DNA of 64,000 nt from JADGGV01 sp035715725 (lineage in GTDB: Bacteria; Gemmatimonadota; Gemmatimonadetes; Longimicrobiales; RSA9), in contig DASTKT010000201.1 of assembly GCA_035715725.1 (NCBI GenBank), forward strand, positions 1-64,000, read 5' to 3'. The translations under genes were made by a program, and so were the position numbers. Position 1 is the first letter of the stretch. Every line of letters starts with the position of its first letter. The notes beneath the pieces are model-generated. The model saw only the letters and a list, made by a program, of their open reading frames with translations. It made no database searches and had not been told where the DNA came from. This document shows, piece by piece, positions 56,266 to 64,000 of the stretch.

Positions 56266-57918
56266 TCAGCGCCCCGCGACGCGTCCGCCCTGGAGCCACC
56301 AGGAGCGGATGCTCTGCAGCTCGCCGCGCGGGTCCATCACGATCCCCTGCACGCGCTTGTCCGCTGCCGCCAGCTCGGCCCACCAGAACAGGAACGTGAA
56401 CGGCTGCTCCTTCTCCAGCTCCTCCTCGAAATCCTCCCAGTACCCCTTGGCCTTCCGGTCGTCGGTCTCGCGGGACGCCTTCTCGATCAGCCGGTCGAGC
56501 TCCGGGCTCGCGACGCCGGCGCGGTTCGTCGAGTTCGGCACCTTCGCCAGGCGCGAGCTGAACAGCGCGCGCGCCGCCGAAGCCACCTGGAAGTTGTCGA
56601 GCTGCCAGTTGGCCAGCGCCCCCTCGAAGTCCTTCGAGCGGTACTGCGCCAGGAACGTCTGGAACTCGAGCGGGCGCACGTCCAGCGTCACGCCCGCGCT
56701 CCGCATCTGCGCCTGCATCACCTCGGCGATGCTCTTCTGCAGCGGCGCGTTGCTCGTGATCAGCGTGATGCGCAGCGGCTGCCCGTTCGGCGTCTCGAGC
56801 ATGCCGTCCCCGTTCCGGTCCACGAAGCCGGCCTTGCCCAGGAGCTTCCGCGCCTCGGCCGGATCGTAGGGCAGCGGCGGCCGGTCCGCGTACATCGGGC
56901 TCCACGGCGGGATCGGGCCGATCGCGATCTTCCCTTGCCCGTAGAGCAGCGCATCCGTGAGCTGCTTCCGGTTGATGGCCATGGTCAGCGCACGCCGGAC
57001 GTCCGGGTTGTTGAAGGGCGGGCGCTGGTTGTTCCAGGCCACGAAGTAGACGGTCCGGCTCGGGAACGAGAACAGCCGGAGCTGCGGCGAGCTACGCACC
57101 TGCACCATCTGCGGCGGCTGGAGCGGGATGTCCACCTGGATGCCGCCGGAGACCAGCTCCGCCATGGCCGTGGCGGGCTCGGGGATGACGCGGAAGACGA
57201 GCCGGTCCAGCGGCGCCGGGCCGCCCAGATCCTTCGGGAAGAGCATCTCCCGCTCGATGACGAGCCGGTCGTTCGCGCGCCACTCGCCGAAGTGGTACGG
57301 GCCGCTCCCCACCGGATGACGGTTGAACTCGGCGTTGCGCAGCTCCGCCGGCGGGATGTTCTGCAGCAGGTGCTTCGGCGCCGGCGCCCACCAGAAGTCC
57401 TGGATCGCCTGGGCGTGCGGCTGCGTGAAGTGGAAGCGGATCGTGTACGGGTCCAGCACGTCCGCGCGGTCGACGTACCCCAGGTACGCCTCGGCGAGCA
57501 GTGACGCGGTCGCCGGGTTCTTCGCCATGTCGAACGTGTACTTGACGTCCTCGGCGGTCACCGGCTGGCCGTCGTGCCAGCGCACGTCCGTGCGCAGGTG
57601 GAACACGATCCCCGAATCGCCGAGCATCTCCCACGACCGCGCCAGATACGGCACCGCGTTCAGCGCCGAGTCGAACTGGATGAGCGGCGTGTAGAGCCCG
57701 TACTTGACCAGCTCGTCGGTGTACTGGTCGGTGGCGAGGATCGGGTTCAGCGGCCCGAAGTCGCTGCTCATGGCGACGGCGACGGTCCCACCCTTCGTCA
57801 CCGGCGCGCCCGCCGCGCCCGGCTCGCGCTGCTTCTCCCGACCGCATGCCGCCAGCGCGACGACGGCGACGGCTCCGACCAGCGCCCTGCTCCACCCCCT
57901 CACAGCCCAGGAGCGCAT
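56266..57918 (-). CDS. oppA: Peptide/oligopeptide ABC transporter substrate-binding lipoprotein
   Basis: 550 residues. Lipobox in VVALAACGRE. A family 5 (SBP_bac_5) binding protein: GGTVAVAMSSDFGPLNPILA, VPYLARSWEMLGDSGIVFHL, DVRWHDGQPVTAEDVKYTFD, GSGPYHFGEWRANDRLVIER and NNPDVRRALTMAINRKQL. It binds peptides or related solutes in the periplasm. GGAGAGGAG precedes the ATG. The true ligand could equally be another class 5 solute such as nickel or a glycan. First gene of oppA-B-C-D-F, 25 nt after the lipoate ligase. Confidence 0.92.
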   Translation of the reverse strand: MRSWAVRGWSRALVGAVAVVALAACGREKQREPGAAGAPVTKGGTVAVAMSSDFGPLNPILATDQYTDELVKYGLYTPLIQFDSALNAVPYLARSWEMLGDSGIVFHLRTDVRWHDGQPVTAEDVKYTFDMAKNPATASLLAEAYLGYVDRADVLDPYTIRFHFTQPHAQAIQDFWWAPAPKHLLQNIPPAELRNAEFNRHPVGSGPYHFGEWRANDRLVIEREMLFPKDLGGPAPLDRLVFRVIPEPATAMAELVSGGIQVDIPLQPPQMVQVRSSPQLRLFSFPSRTVYFVAWNNQRPPFNNPDVRRALTMAINRKQLTDALLYGQGKIAIGPIPPWSPMYADRPPLPYDPAEARKLLGKAGFVDRNGDGMLETPNGQPLRITLITSNAPLQKSIAEVMQAQMRSAGVTLDVRPLEFQTFLAQYRSKDFEGALANWQLDNFQVASAARALFSSRLAKVPNSTNRAGVASPELDRLIEKASRETDDRKAKGYWEDFEEELEKEQPFTFLFWWAELAAADKRVQGIVMDPRGELQSIRSWWLQGGRVAGR

Positions 57919-57943
57919 CCGTTTCTCCTCTCCGTGTGCCCGC

Positions 57944-58831
57944 TCAGCGCCGCCAGGTCCAGGCCGCCGAGCCGAAGTGCCGTTGCCACCGTGCGGCGGC
58001 GCGCTCCTCGTCGGGAGAAAGCGCCACGCGCGCAAGACGAATGCCCAGCGCCTCCTCGAATCCGCCCACCAGCGCCGCCTCGACGACGCCCCGCAGCGGA
58101 GCGCAGCCGAGCAGCGCGGCCAACGTCGCCGCGCCGGGGGGTGACGCCGCCCCCGGCCGCGGAAGCGCGGAGAGTGTGGGGCCGTCGGGCGCCGCCAGCA
58201 AGGAGAGGATCACGGATTGGTCGCCGTCGAGCAGGAGCGACCCGTGCTGGAGCAGCACGCGCCGCTCACACCGCTGCGCGCTTCCGACGAGCTTCAGCCC
58301 CCCCGCCACGACCTCGCCGGGCGCGGCGGCCTCGAAGCATGGCGCGGGGCCGAGGGCCGCGCCCGCGCCGCGCGACCCGGTGCCGGAGCCCGCAGCGGCG
58401 CGCCCGCCGGGTTCGCTCGCCAGCGGAAGCTCCGTCGCGCCGGCCACCCGCGCCGCGACGCCGAGGGCGCGGAGCCCCGCCACCAGCGCGCGATTGATCG
58501 CGACGTACGTCTCGCGCGGAGAGCCGAGCGTGCCCACCGGCACCGCGACGGCGTACGTCACCTCGCGGTCGTGGAGGACCGCCCTCCCGCCCGTCGGCCG
58601 GCGGACGACGTCGATGCCGCGAGCCGCGGCCGCGGCGGGATCGTAGATGCCGCGCGCCGGCTGGTTGCGCCCGAAGGAGAGACAGGGCGGGTCCCATGCA
58701 TAAAGGCGGAGGGCCGGATGGCCCCCCGCCTGCACGCTCTCGAGGAGCGCCTGGTCCCGCGCCATGTTGTCGGCGCCGGTGCGAGGCGGACCCTCGGAGT
58801 CGACCAGGCGCCAGATGGGCGGCTCCCTCAT
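57944..58831 (-). CDS. Lipoate-protein ligase family protein
   Basis: 295 residues of the biotin/lipoyl ligase fold: RLVDSEGPPRTGADNMARDQALL, LSFGRNQPAR, RRPTGGRAVLHDREVTYAVAV and the catalytic-Lys region VVAGGLKLVGSAQRCERRVLLQHG. It attaches lipoate or octanoate to carrier proteins, most likely GcvH (62690) given its location 8 nt downstream of gcvP. LplA and LipM/LipL types cannot be separated by eye. GAGGACCGGG precedes the ATG. Confidence 0.87.
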   Translation of the reverse strand: MREPPIWRLVDSEGPPRTGADNMARDQALLESVQAGGHPALRLYAWDPPCLSFGRNQPARGIYDPAAAAARGIDVVRRPTGGRAVLHDREVTYAVAVPVGTLGSPRETYVAINRALVAGLRALGVAARVAGATELPLASEPGGRAAAGSGTGSRGAGAALGPAPCFEAAAPGEVVAGGLKLVGSAQRCERRVLLQHGSLLLDGDQSVILSLLAAPDGPTLSALPRPGAASPPGAATLAALLGCAPLRGVVEAALVGGFEEALGIRLARVALSPDEERAAARWQRHFGSAAWTWRR

Positions 58832-58839
58832 CCCGGTCC

Positions 58840-61728
58840 TCAGGCCGCCGAGCCGTACATCTCCACCGGCGGGCACGCACAGATCAGATTCCGGTCGCCC
58901 GCGGCGCTCTCCACCAGCCCGACCGACGGCCAGAACTTGCTCTCACGCGTCCACGGCGCCGGGAAGGCCGCGTCCTGCCGCGAGTACGGGTGCGTCCACT
59001 CGTCGGCGGTCACCATGGCGGCCGTATGCGGCGCGTTCTTCAGGAGGTTGTCCTCCGCCGGGTGGATCCCGAGCTCGATCTGCTGGATCTCCGCGCGGAT
59101 ACCCACCAGCGCATCACAGAAGCGGTCCAGCTCCGCACGCGACTCGCTCTCCGTCGGCTCGATCATGAGCGTGCCGGCCACCGGGAAGGACACCGTCGGC
59201 GCGTGGAAGCCATAGTCCATCAGCCGCTTCGCGATGTCCCCCGCCTCCACGCCCGCGGTCTGCTTCAGTGGCCGCGGGTCGATGATGCACTCGTGGGCCA
59301 CCGTGCCGTTCCGCCCGCGGTACAGGACCGGGTAGTGCCCCTCGAGGCGCTTCGCCACGTAGTTCGCGTTCAGGATCGCCACCTCGCTGGCGGTGCGCAG
59401 CCCGTCCGGCCCCATCATCCGGATGTACGCCCAGGAGATGGGCAGGATCTCCGGGCTCCCCCACGGCGCCGCGGAGACGGCGCCGATCGCCGCCGTGCCG
59501 CCCGTCTGCACGACCGGATGGCCCGGCAGGAACGGCACCAGGTGCGCGGCCGCGCCGATGGGCCCCATGCCGGGACCGCCGCCGCCGTGAGGGATGCAGA
59601 ACGTCTTGTGCAGGTTCAGGTGGCAGACGTCGGCGCCGAAGTCGCCGGGCCGGGCCAGGCCGACCATCGCGTTCATGTTGGCGCCGTCGAGGTAGACCTG
59701 GCCGCCGTGCTCGTGCACGATCCGGCAGATCTCCGTGATCCCCTCCTCGAAGATGCCATGGGTCGACGGGTAGGTGATCATGAGCGCCGCCAGCGACTCG
59801 GCGTGCTCCTCGGCCTTGGCGCGGAGATCGTCCAGGTCGACGTTCCCCCCCTCGTCGGTCGCCACGACGACCACCTTCAGCCCGGCCATCGCGGCGCTGG
59901 CCGGGTTCGTCCCGTGCGCCGACTGCGGGATCAGGCAGACATCCCGCTGCCCCTCGCCCCGGGCCTCGTGGTACGCCCGGATCACCAGCAGGCCGGTCAG
60001 CTCGCCCTGCGAGCCGGCGTTCGGCTGCAGCGACACGCCCGCGAAGCCGGTGATCTCCGCCAGCCAGGCCTCCAGCTGGTCGAACAGGATCCGGTAGCCT
60101 CCCGCCTGCCAGCGCGGCGCGAACGGGTGCAGGCGCGAGAACTCCGGCCACGTGATCGGCAGCATCTCCGCCGCCGCGTTCAGTTTCATCGTGCACGAGC
60201 CGAGCGGGATCATCGACGTCGTCAGCGAGAGGTCCCGCGACTCCAGCCGGTGCAGGTAGCGCATCATCTCGGTCTCGGAGTGATAGCTGTTGAAGACCGG
60301 ATGCGTCATGAACCCGCTCGTGCGCCGCAGCGCCGCCGGGATCCCGTCGGCGACGACGCCCGCCAGTGTCTCCGGCGTGAAGTCCGGCGCCGCGTCGTTG
60401 TTGAAGATCGTGAGCAGCTCCTCGACGTCCCCCGCCGACGCCGTCTCGTTCAGCGCGATGACGACGCTGCCGCCGATCCGGCGCAGGTTGATCTCGCGCG
60501 CCTCCGCGGACGCGAGGAGCGCGGCCGCCCGCAGCTCGCCCACGTCGACGCGCACGGTGTCGAAGAACGCGTCGTGTGCCACCTCGTAGCCGAGGCGCCG
60601 CAGCCCCTCCGCCAGCGCCAGCGCCAGGCGGTGCACGCGCGAGGCGATCGCGGTCAGGCCATCCGGCCCGTGGTAGACCGCGTACATGCTCGCCACGACG
60701 GCCAGCAGCACCTGCGCCGTGCAAACGTTGCTGGTGGCCTTCTCGCGCCGGATGTGCTGCTCGCGCGTCTGCAGCGCCATCCGCAGCGCGGGATCTCCCT
60801 GCGAGTCCTTCGAGACGCCGATGATCCGCCCCGGGAGCTGCCGCTTGTACTCGTCGCGCGTGGAGAAGAACGCCGCGTGCGGACCGCCGTAGCCGAGCGG
60901 CACGCCGAAGCGCTGCGTGTTGCCGACCGCGACGTCGGCGCCCCACTCTCCGGGCGGCGTGAGCAGCGTCAGCGAGAGGAGATCGCACGCGACGGTCACG
61001 AGCGCGTCCGCGGCGTGGGCCCGGTCGACCAGCTCGCGGTAGTCGTGGACGGCGCCGTCCGTGGCCGGGTACTGGATCAGTGCGCCGAACACGTGCGGCC
61101 CGAACTCGAAGCCGCGGTGGTCGCCGACGGCGACCTCCCAGCCCCGGGCGCGGGCCCGCGTGCGCACGACGTCGATGACCTGCGGGTGGCAGAGGTCCGA
61201 GACGAGATAGACGTTGCGCTCGCCGTGCCGGCCGCCCTTCGCCGCGTGGCTCAGCGCCATCGCCTCGGCCGCCGCCGTCGCTTCGTCCAGCAACGAGGCG
61301 TTCGCGATCGGCAGCCCGGTCAGATCGATCACCATCGTCTGGAAGTTGAGCAGCGCCTCGAGCCGGCCCTGTGCGATCTCCGCCTGGTACGGCGTGTACG
61401 CCGTGTACCATCCCGGGTTCTCCAGCACGTTGCGGAGCACCACCGGCGGCGTGATCGTGTCGTGGTAGCCCATCCCGAGGAACGAGCGGAACACGCGGTT
61501 CTGCCGCGCGATCTCGCTCAGCTCCGCCAGCGCCTCGTGCTCCGTGGCCGCCGCCGGCAGCTCGAGCGCCCGGCGCAGCCGGATCGTCTCCGGGATCGCC
61601 GCGCCGATCAGCTCGTCCAGGCTGCCATACCCCAGGAAATCCAGCATCCGGCCGATCTCGGCCTCACTCGGGCCGAGGTGCCGGCGTACGAAGCGGTCCG
61701 TGTAGTCCAGAGAGTTCGCGCTCGTCAT
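58840..61728 (-). CDS. gcvP: Glycine dehydrogenase (decarboxylating), single-chain P protein
   Basis: 962 residues, the fused long form (about 950-960) that joins P1 and P2. The PLP enzyme decarboxylates glycine and passes the aminomethyl group to lipoyl-GcvH. Motifs: DTITPPVVLRNVLENPGWYTAYTPYQ-type N-half, SYHSETEMMRYLHRLESRDL, MIPLGSCTMKLNAAAEM, FSRLHPF, and the PLP-lysine loop HLNLHKTFCIPHGGGGPGMG. gcvT is absent from the window. It is downstream of a terminator that ends the gcvH transcript, so it probably has its own promoter in 61729-61920. Confidence 0.96.
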   Translation of the reverse strand: MTSANSLDYTDRFVRRHLGPSEAEIGRMLDFLGYGSLDELIGAAIPETIRLRRALELPAAATEHEALAELSEIARQNRVFRSFLGMGYHDTITPPVVLRNVLENPGWYTAYTPYQAEIAQGRLEALLNFQTMVIDLTGLPIANASLLDEATAAAEAMALSHAAKGGRHGERNVYLVSDLCHPQVIDVVRTRARARGWEVAVGDHRGFEFGPHVFGALIQYPATDGAVHDYRELVDRAHAADALVTVACDLLSLTLLTPPGEWGADVAVGNTQRFGVPLGYGGPHAAFFSTRDEYKRQLPGRIIGVSKDSQGDPALRMALQTREQHIRREKATSNVCTAQVLLAVVASMYAVYHGPDGLTAIASRVHRLALALAEGLRRLGYEVAHDAFFDTVRVDVGELRAAALLASAEAREINLRRIGGSVVIALNETASAGDVEELLTIFNNDAAPDFTPETLAGVVADGIPAALRRTSGFMTHPVFNSYHSETEMMRYLHRLESRDLSLTTSMIPLGSCTMKLNAAAEMLPITWPEFSRLHPFAPRWQAGGYRILFDQLEAWLAEITGFAGVSLQPNAGSQGELTGLLVIRAYHEARGEGQRDVCLIPQSAHGTNPASAAMAGLKVVVVATDEGGNVDLDDLRAKAEEHAESLAALMITYPSTHGIFEEGITEICRIVHEHGGQVYLDGANMNAMVGLARPGDFGADVCHLNLHKTFCIPHGGGGPGMGPIGAAAHLVPFLPGHPVVQTGGTAAIGAVSAAPWGSPEILPISWAYIRMMGPDGLRTASEVAILNANYVAKRLEGHYPVLYRGRNGTVAHECIIDPRPLKQTAGVEAGDIAKRLMDYGFHAPTVSFPVAGTLMIEPTESESRAELDRFCDALVGIRAEIQQIELGIHPAEDNLLKNAPHTAAMVTADEWTHPYSRQDAAFPAPWTRESKFWPSVGLVESAAGDRNLICACPPVEMYGSAA

Positions 61729-61920
61729 GCCTCTCGCTTCCTTCGCATGAAAGGTCCGGACGGATCCGGCCGGACGGCGCCGCCCGTGGGCGGCAGGGCG
61801 ATACGCTCCTCCCGCGCCGCGGACCGGAGCACTTGATCATACCCCCGGCCGGTCCACGGTGCCAGCCGAGGCGTACGTCCCCCGATCAGGCCCGCGCCAC
61901 CGTCGGTCGCGCAGCGAAAA

Positions 61921-61960
61921 CGAAGCTCCCCGGCCGCGCGCTGCTGCACGGCCGGGGAGC
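61921..61960 (-). terminator. Rho-independent terminator after the UPF0173 gene
   Basis: On the minus strand, GCTCCCCGGCC (61960-61950) pairs with GGCCGGGGAGC (61935-61925), an 11-bp stem, and then TTCGTTTTCG follows. Confidence 0.8.
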
Positions 61961-61981
61961 GTCTCATGGCGGGTCCGAGCC

Positions 61982-62671
61982 TCAGAAGTCGTAGCTCTGG
62001 CCAGGCTCGAGCACCCGCACCTCCGCCCGGTCACCGACCTCCCGCGCGAACGCCGCCGCGTCCTGCGCGATCAGCTCGAACGTGTTGTAGTGCATCGGGA
62101 TCACGACCCTGGGCTGGATGAACTCGACCGCCCGCACCGCGTCCCGCGGGCCCATCGTGAAGTTGTCGCCGATCGGGAGCAGCGCCACGTCGACCTGTCC
62201 CTCCAGCAGCTTCATCTCCATCAGCAGCGCGGTGTCGCCCGCGTGGTAGACGCGCTGCCCACCGGCGAGATCGAGCCACCAGCCGCCCGGCATCGTCGTG
62301 TACTTCCCCTCGTCGTCCCCGGCCACCTCGCCGCCGTGCAGCGCCGGCGTCATCTTCGCGTAGCCGAACGGGAAGCGGTGCCCGCCGCCGATGCTCATCG
62401 GGTGCGCGCTCTGCACGCCCTTCGTCTGCGCGAAGGAGACGATCTCGAACGACGAGACCAGCATGGCGCCGGTGCGCTTCGCCAGCGGGATCGCATCGGC
62501 GAAATGGTCCCAGTGGCCGTGGCTCACCAGGATGTAGTCCAGGTCGTCGATGTCGTCGGCCTTGATGTCGGCCTTCGGGTTCTGATCGAGCCAGGGGTCG
62601 AACAGGATCCGCGTGCCCTCGTCGGTCTCCAGCATGAAGCACGAGTGGCCATGCCACGTCAGGCGGGCCAT
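61982..62671 (-). CDS. UPF0173-family metal-dependent hydrolase
   Basis: 229 residues, the compact metallo-beta-lactamase fold. Metal ligands: LTWHGHSCFML, LVSHGHWDHFADAI (HxHxDH), VYHAGDTALLMEM, IGDNFTMGPRDA, VVIPMHYNTFEL. This is the UPF0173 group annotated in many genomes without a proven substrate. Cytoplasmic. It lies 18 nt after gcvH on the same strand and ends at a terminator, so it forms a two-gene unit with gcvH. Confidence 0.92.
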   Translation of the reverse strand: MARLTWHGHSCFMLETDEGTRILFDPWLDQNPKADIKADDIDDLDYILVSHGHWDHFADAIPLAKRTGAMLVSSFEIVSFAQTKGVQSAHPMSIGGGHRFPFGYAKMTPALHGGEVAGDDEGKYTTMPGGWWLDLAGGQRVYHAGDTALLMEMKLLEGQVDVALLPIGDNFTMGPRDAVRAVEFIQPRVVIPMHYNTFELIAQDAAAFAREVGDRAEVRVLEPGQSYDF

Positions 62672-62689
62672 GGGAGCCTCCTCCGGGGC

Positions 62690-63079
62690 CTACTCGCCCA
62701 GGTGCGCCGCGTACTCCTTCGCGCCCAGCAGCTCGTCGAGCGCCGAGGGGTTCGCGACCCGGATCTTGATCAGCCAGCCATCGCCGTACGGATCGCTGTT
62801 GACCAGCGACGGATCCCCGTGCAGCGACTCGTTCACCTCGATCACCGTCCCCGCCACCGGCGAGTACAGGTCGCTCACTGCCTTGACCGCCTCCACCGTC
62901 CCGAAGACCTCCATCCGACCGAACTTGTCGCCCGGGCTCGGCAGCTCGACGTAGACGATGTCGCCCAGCTCCCCCTGGGCGTAGTCCGTGATGCCCACCT
63001 GGTACACGTTCGCCTGCTCCGTGGGCATGAGGTACTCGTGCTCTTCCGTGTAGAGCAGGTCCTGCGGAATCTCCGACAT
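62690..63079 (-). CDS. gcvH: Glycine cleavage system H protein
   Basis: 129 residues, normal length. The lipoyl carrier that moves the aminomethyl group among P, T and L proteins. The lipoylated Lys is K66 in TVEAVKAVSDLYSPVAG; YTEEHEYL, GITDYAQGELGDIVYVELP and ESLHGDPSLVNSDPYGDGWL are family signatures. It is separated from gcvP by the hydrolase and a terminator. A lipoate ligase to modify it lies at 57944. Confidence 0.96.
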   Translation of the reverse strand: MSEIPQDLLYTEEHEYLMPTEQANVYQVGITDYAQGELGDIVYVELPSPGDKFGRMEVFGTVEAVKAVSDLYSPVAGTVIEVNESLHGDPSLVNSDPYGDGWLIKIRVANPSALDELLGAKEYAAHLGE

Positions 63080-63150
63080 CGCTCCTCCTCGCGCGCTCCC
63101 GGCCCCGACATGTTAGGCGGCGTCAGAATAGACGACCCCGCTCGATAGCG

Positions 63151-63417
63151 TCAAGACGCGCCGGACTCGCCCTCCGGGCCGTCCACCATCGCGTCCACCT
63201 CCGGCTCCGCCCGCACCGCCGCGAGCCGGCGCAACACCTCCGCCAGCCGGCGCAGCTCGCTCTCTACCACCTCCAACTCGTCCTTCACTTCCGGGTCCGT
63301 CACCGCCGGGTCGTCGAGCAGGAGCTGCACATGGCCCAGCGCCGCGGTGAGCGGGTTGTTCGCATCGTGCCGCACGCGCCGGACGAGCTCGACGACATCG
63401 CGGTAGCGCTCATCCAT
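63151..63417 (-). CDS. Stand-alone histidine-kinase-like DHp helical protein
   Basis: 88 residues, predicted as two helices. DVVELVRRVRHDANNPLTAALGHVQLLL matches the H-box of histidine kinase dimerisation domains (H-D/E-x-N-P-L), and ELEVVESELRRLAEVLRRLAAV fits the second helix. No HATPase domain follows; the protein ends in an acidic tail EVDAMVDGPEGESGAS. Spo0B-like phosphotransfer proteins have a related DHp-like design but keep a degenerate C-terminal domain. Possible role: a phosphotransfer helper or a kinase modulator. The start was chosen at MDERYRDV. Confidence 0.6.
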   Translation of the reverse strand: MDERYRDVVELVRRVRHDANNPLTAALGHVQLLLDDPAVTDPEVKDELEVVESELRRLAEVLRRLAAVRAEPEVDAMVDGPEGESGAS

Positions 63418-63610
63418 CGTGGCCTCCTCGCATCGCCTTCGGACGGCTCGGCGCAAGAATAGACCGACCGCCGCCGGGACGCCAGCCGCGCGGCCGCGGT
63501 CCGCGCGACCGTCCGAGATGCCGGGCCGGAGCGAGCGTTCCGGAGTTCCCCGCGCGGGGGCGCGCCCGCGCGGACCCTATTCCGGATCGCGGCTCGCCAT
63601 CCCCTTGCGC
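63418..63610. other. Intergenic region, nothing seen
   Basis: Very GC-rich sequence between the DHp gene and a downstream promoter. Frames are arginine-rich shadows, and no RNA or repeat was recognised. Confidence 0.4.
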
Positions 63611-63639
63611 TTGCGGAACTTCCCCTGTCCCGCTAGAGT
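63611..63639 (+). promoter_or_regulatory. Candidate promoter of the micro-transcript
   Basis: TTGCGG (63611-63616), a 17-bp spacer and TAGAGT (63634-63639). Start is expected near 63646. Confidence 0.6.
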
Positions 63640-63776
63640 ATTCAACGTCGTCCGCGCCGCTGGCGCGGCGAACGGGCCGCCCCGCCGCCCCTCGTGGGTG
63701 ACGGCGCGCCGCGAAAGCGGCTGGCGGACCACGGGACTCCGGTCCCGTCGGTGTCCATGCCCGATCGTTCCCCTTT

Positions 63777-63790
63777 GAAAGGAGGTGATC
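63777..63790 (+). promoter_or_regulatory. Full-length consensus Shine-Dalgarno
   Basis: GAAAGGAGGTGATC is complementary over all 14 bases to the usual 3' end of bacterial 16S rRNA. GGAGG is 7 nt before a TTG at 63793, the preferred spacing. A stable hairpin, ACGGGAC-tccg-GTCCCGT, lies 40 nt upstream (63731-63748). Confidence 0.75.
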
Positions 63791-63792
63791 CC

Positions 63793-63855
63793 TTGCCAAG
63801 TACGAGTACTGTCCGCAACCTGACACGGGCAAGCGATCGCCGCATCGGCGCCTAG
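63793..63855 (+). CDS. Candidate 20-aa peptide behind a perfect Shine-Dalgarno
   Basis: TTG starts MPSTSTVRNLTRASDRRIGA and ends at TAG 63853-63855. An in-frame ATG at 63757 would give 32 residues by reading through the Shine-Dalgarno as KGGDP. No family recognised. The basic C-terminus loosely recalls the start of PspC-domain proteins, but that is weak. Bounded by a promoter (63611) and a terminator (63929), it may be a real small protein, a leader peptide or part of a non-coding RNA. Confidence 0.4.
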   Translation: MPSTSTVRNLTRASDRRIGA

Positions 63856-63928
63856 CCGATCGACGACAATCTGTCCGCTTCGACGGAGGTGCCGGGTCGC
63901 GGCATCGCGTCGGGTTGCGACAGGACTG

Positions 63929-63967
63929 ACGGCGCCGCCGGATCATGCCGGCGGCGCCGTTCTCTTT
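63929..63967 (+). terminator. Strong terminator of the micro-transcript
   Basis: A perfect 13-bp GC stem (63929-63941 with 63948-63960), 6-nt loop and TCTCTTT tail. Confidence 0.85.
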
Positions 63968-64000
63968 GTAGCCTACCGGCGCCGCGGCCGATGCCACGCG

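Noticed and set aside
63770..63800. Antisense 3' end of a 16S rRNA gene
   Set aside because: Only 14 bases match the 16S tail, and the following sequence is unrelated, so it is a Shine-Dalgarno rather than rRNA.
1..64000. Prophage, transposon or integron content
   Set aside because: No transposase, integrase, phage structural gene, attachment site or conjugation gene was seen on either strand.
1..64000. tRNA, tmRNA, RNase P or SRP RNA genes
   Set aside because: The gaps were read for T-loop, CCA end and the core motifs of these RNAs; none was found.

Overview
The window is very GC-rich DNA from a diderm (Gram-negative-type) bacterium. Evidence for an outer membrane includes a BtuB-type TonB receptor, a BamA-like barrel, two more barrel-type proteins, many lipoprotein signals and a lytic transglycosylase. 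The mix of a PadR regulator with a MacB-like ADOP permease, a GWxTD protein, two small RpoD-family sigma factors, and short palindromic repeats translating as 'ESGRVGEW...' fits the Gemmatimonadota best. That placement is inferred from gene content; no rRNA or tRNA gene is present to confirm it.

Layout. 1-4860: hairpin repeats, a membrane/SDR open frame, flavin reductase, a NurA-like protein, a lipoprotein and a zinc-ribbon membrane protein. 4997-9292: nagB, an orphan OmpR-type regulator with a clear promoter, then a less GC-rich patch with a secreted S1 protease and a small lipoprotein. 9465-14660: a cobalamin riboswitch followed by btuF-btuC-btuD-btuB, with an interspersed repeat read in frame in btuC. 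14668-20564: alkA, a PP-loop ligase behind a terminator-like hairpin, a sigma factor with rsgA, and a PP2C phosphatase. 20578-29122 (minus): maeB-pckA (C4/C3 metabolism), an HD phosphohydrolase, and padR with its ADOP permease.

29287-37054 (plus): a BamA-like protein, an amidohydrolase, then methyltransferase-YceI-FAD reductase-SRPBCC-ketosynthase. The last four genes overlap and look like a small unassigned lipid or polyketide locus. 37347-42719: an abundant-looking outer-membrane protein with a strong terminator, an AhpD-like protein, a second sigma factor behind a candidate leader-peptide/terminator attenuator, and a DUF5686-like outer-membrane protein. 42838-63417 is all minus strand: ssb, a 53-aa membrane peptide, polA, csp, a polyprenol/phytol-kinase-like protein, lytic transglycosylase, GWxTD protein, oppABCDF peptide importer, lipoate ligase, gcvP, a UPF0173 hydrolase, gcvH and a stand-alone histidine-kinase-like DHp helix pair. 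The window ends with a compact unit (63611-63967) that has a promoter, a perfect anti-16S Shine-Dalgarno, a 20-codon frame and a strong terminator.

Most promising undescribed items are the 39315-39472 leader, the 63611-63967 micro-transcript, the four-copy GAGTGGG palindrome family (one copy inside btuC), the 1-218 hairpin array, and the ketosynthase locus. All starts were chosen by eye from overlap, Shine-Dalgarno and signal-peptide evidence.
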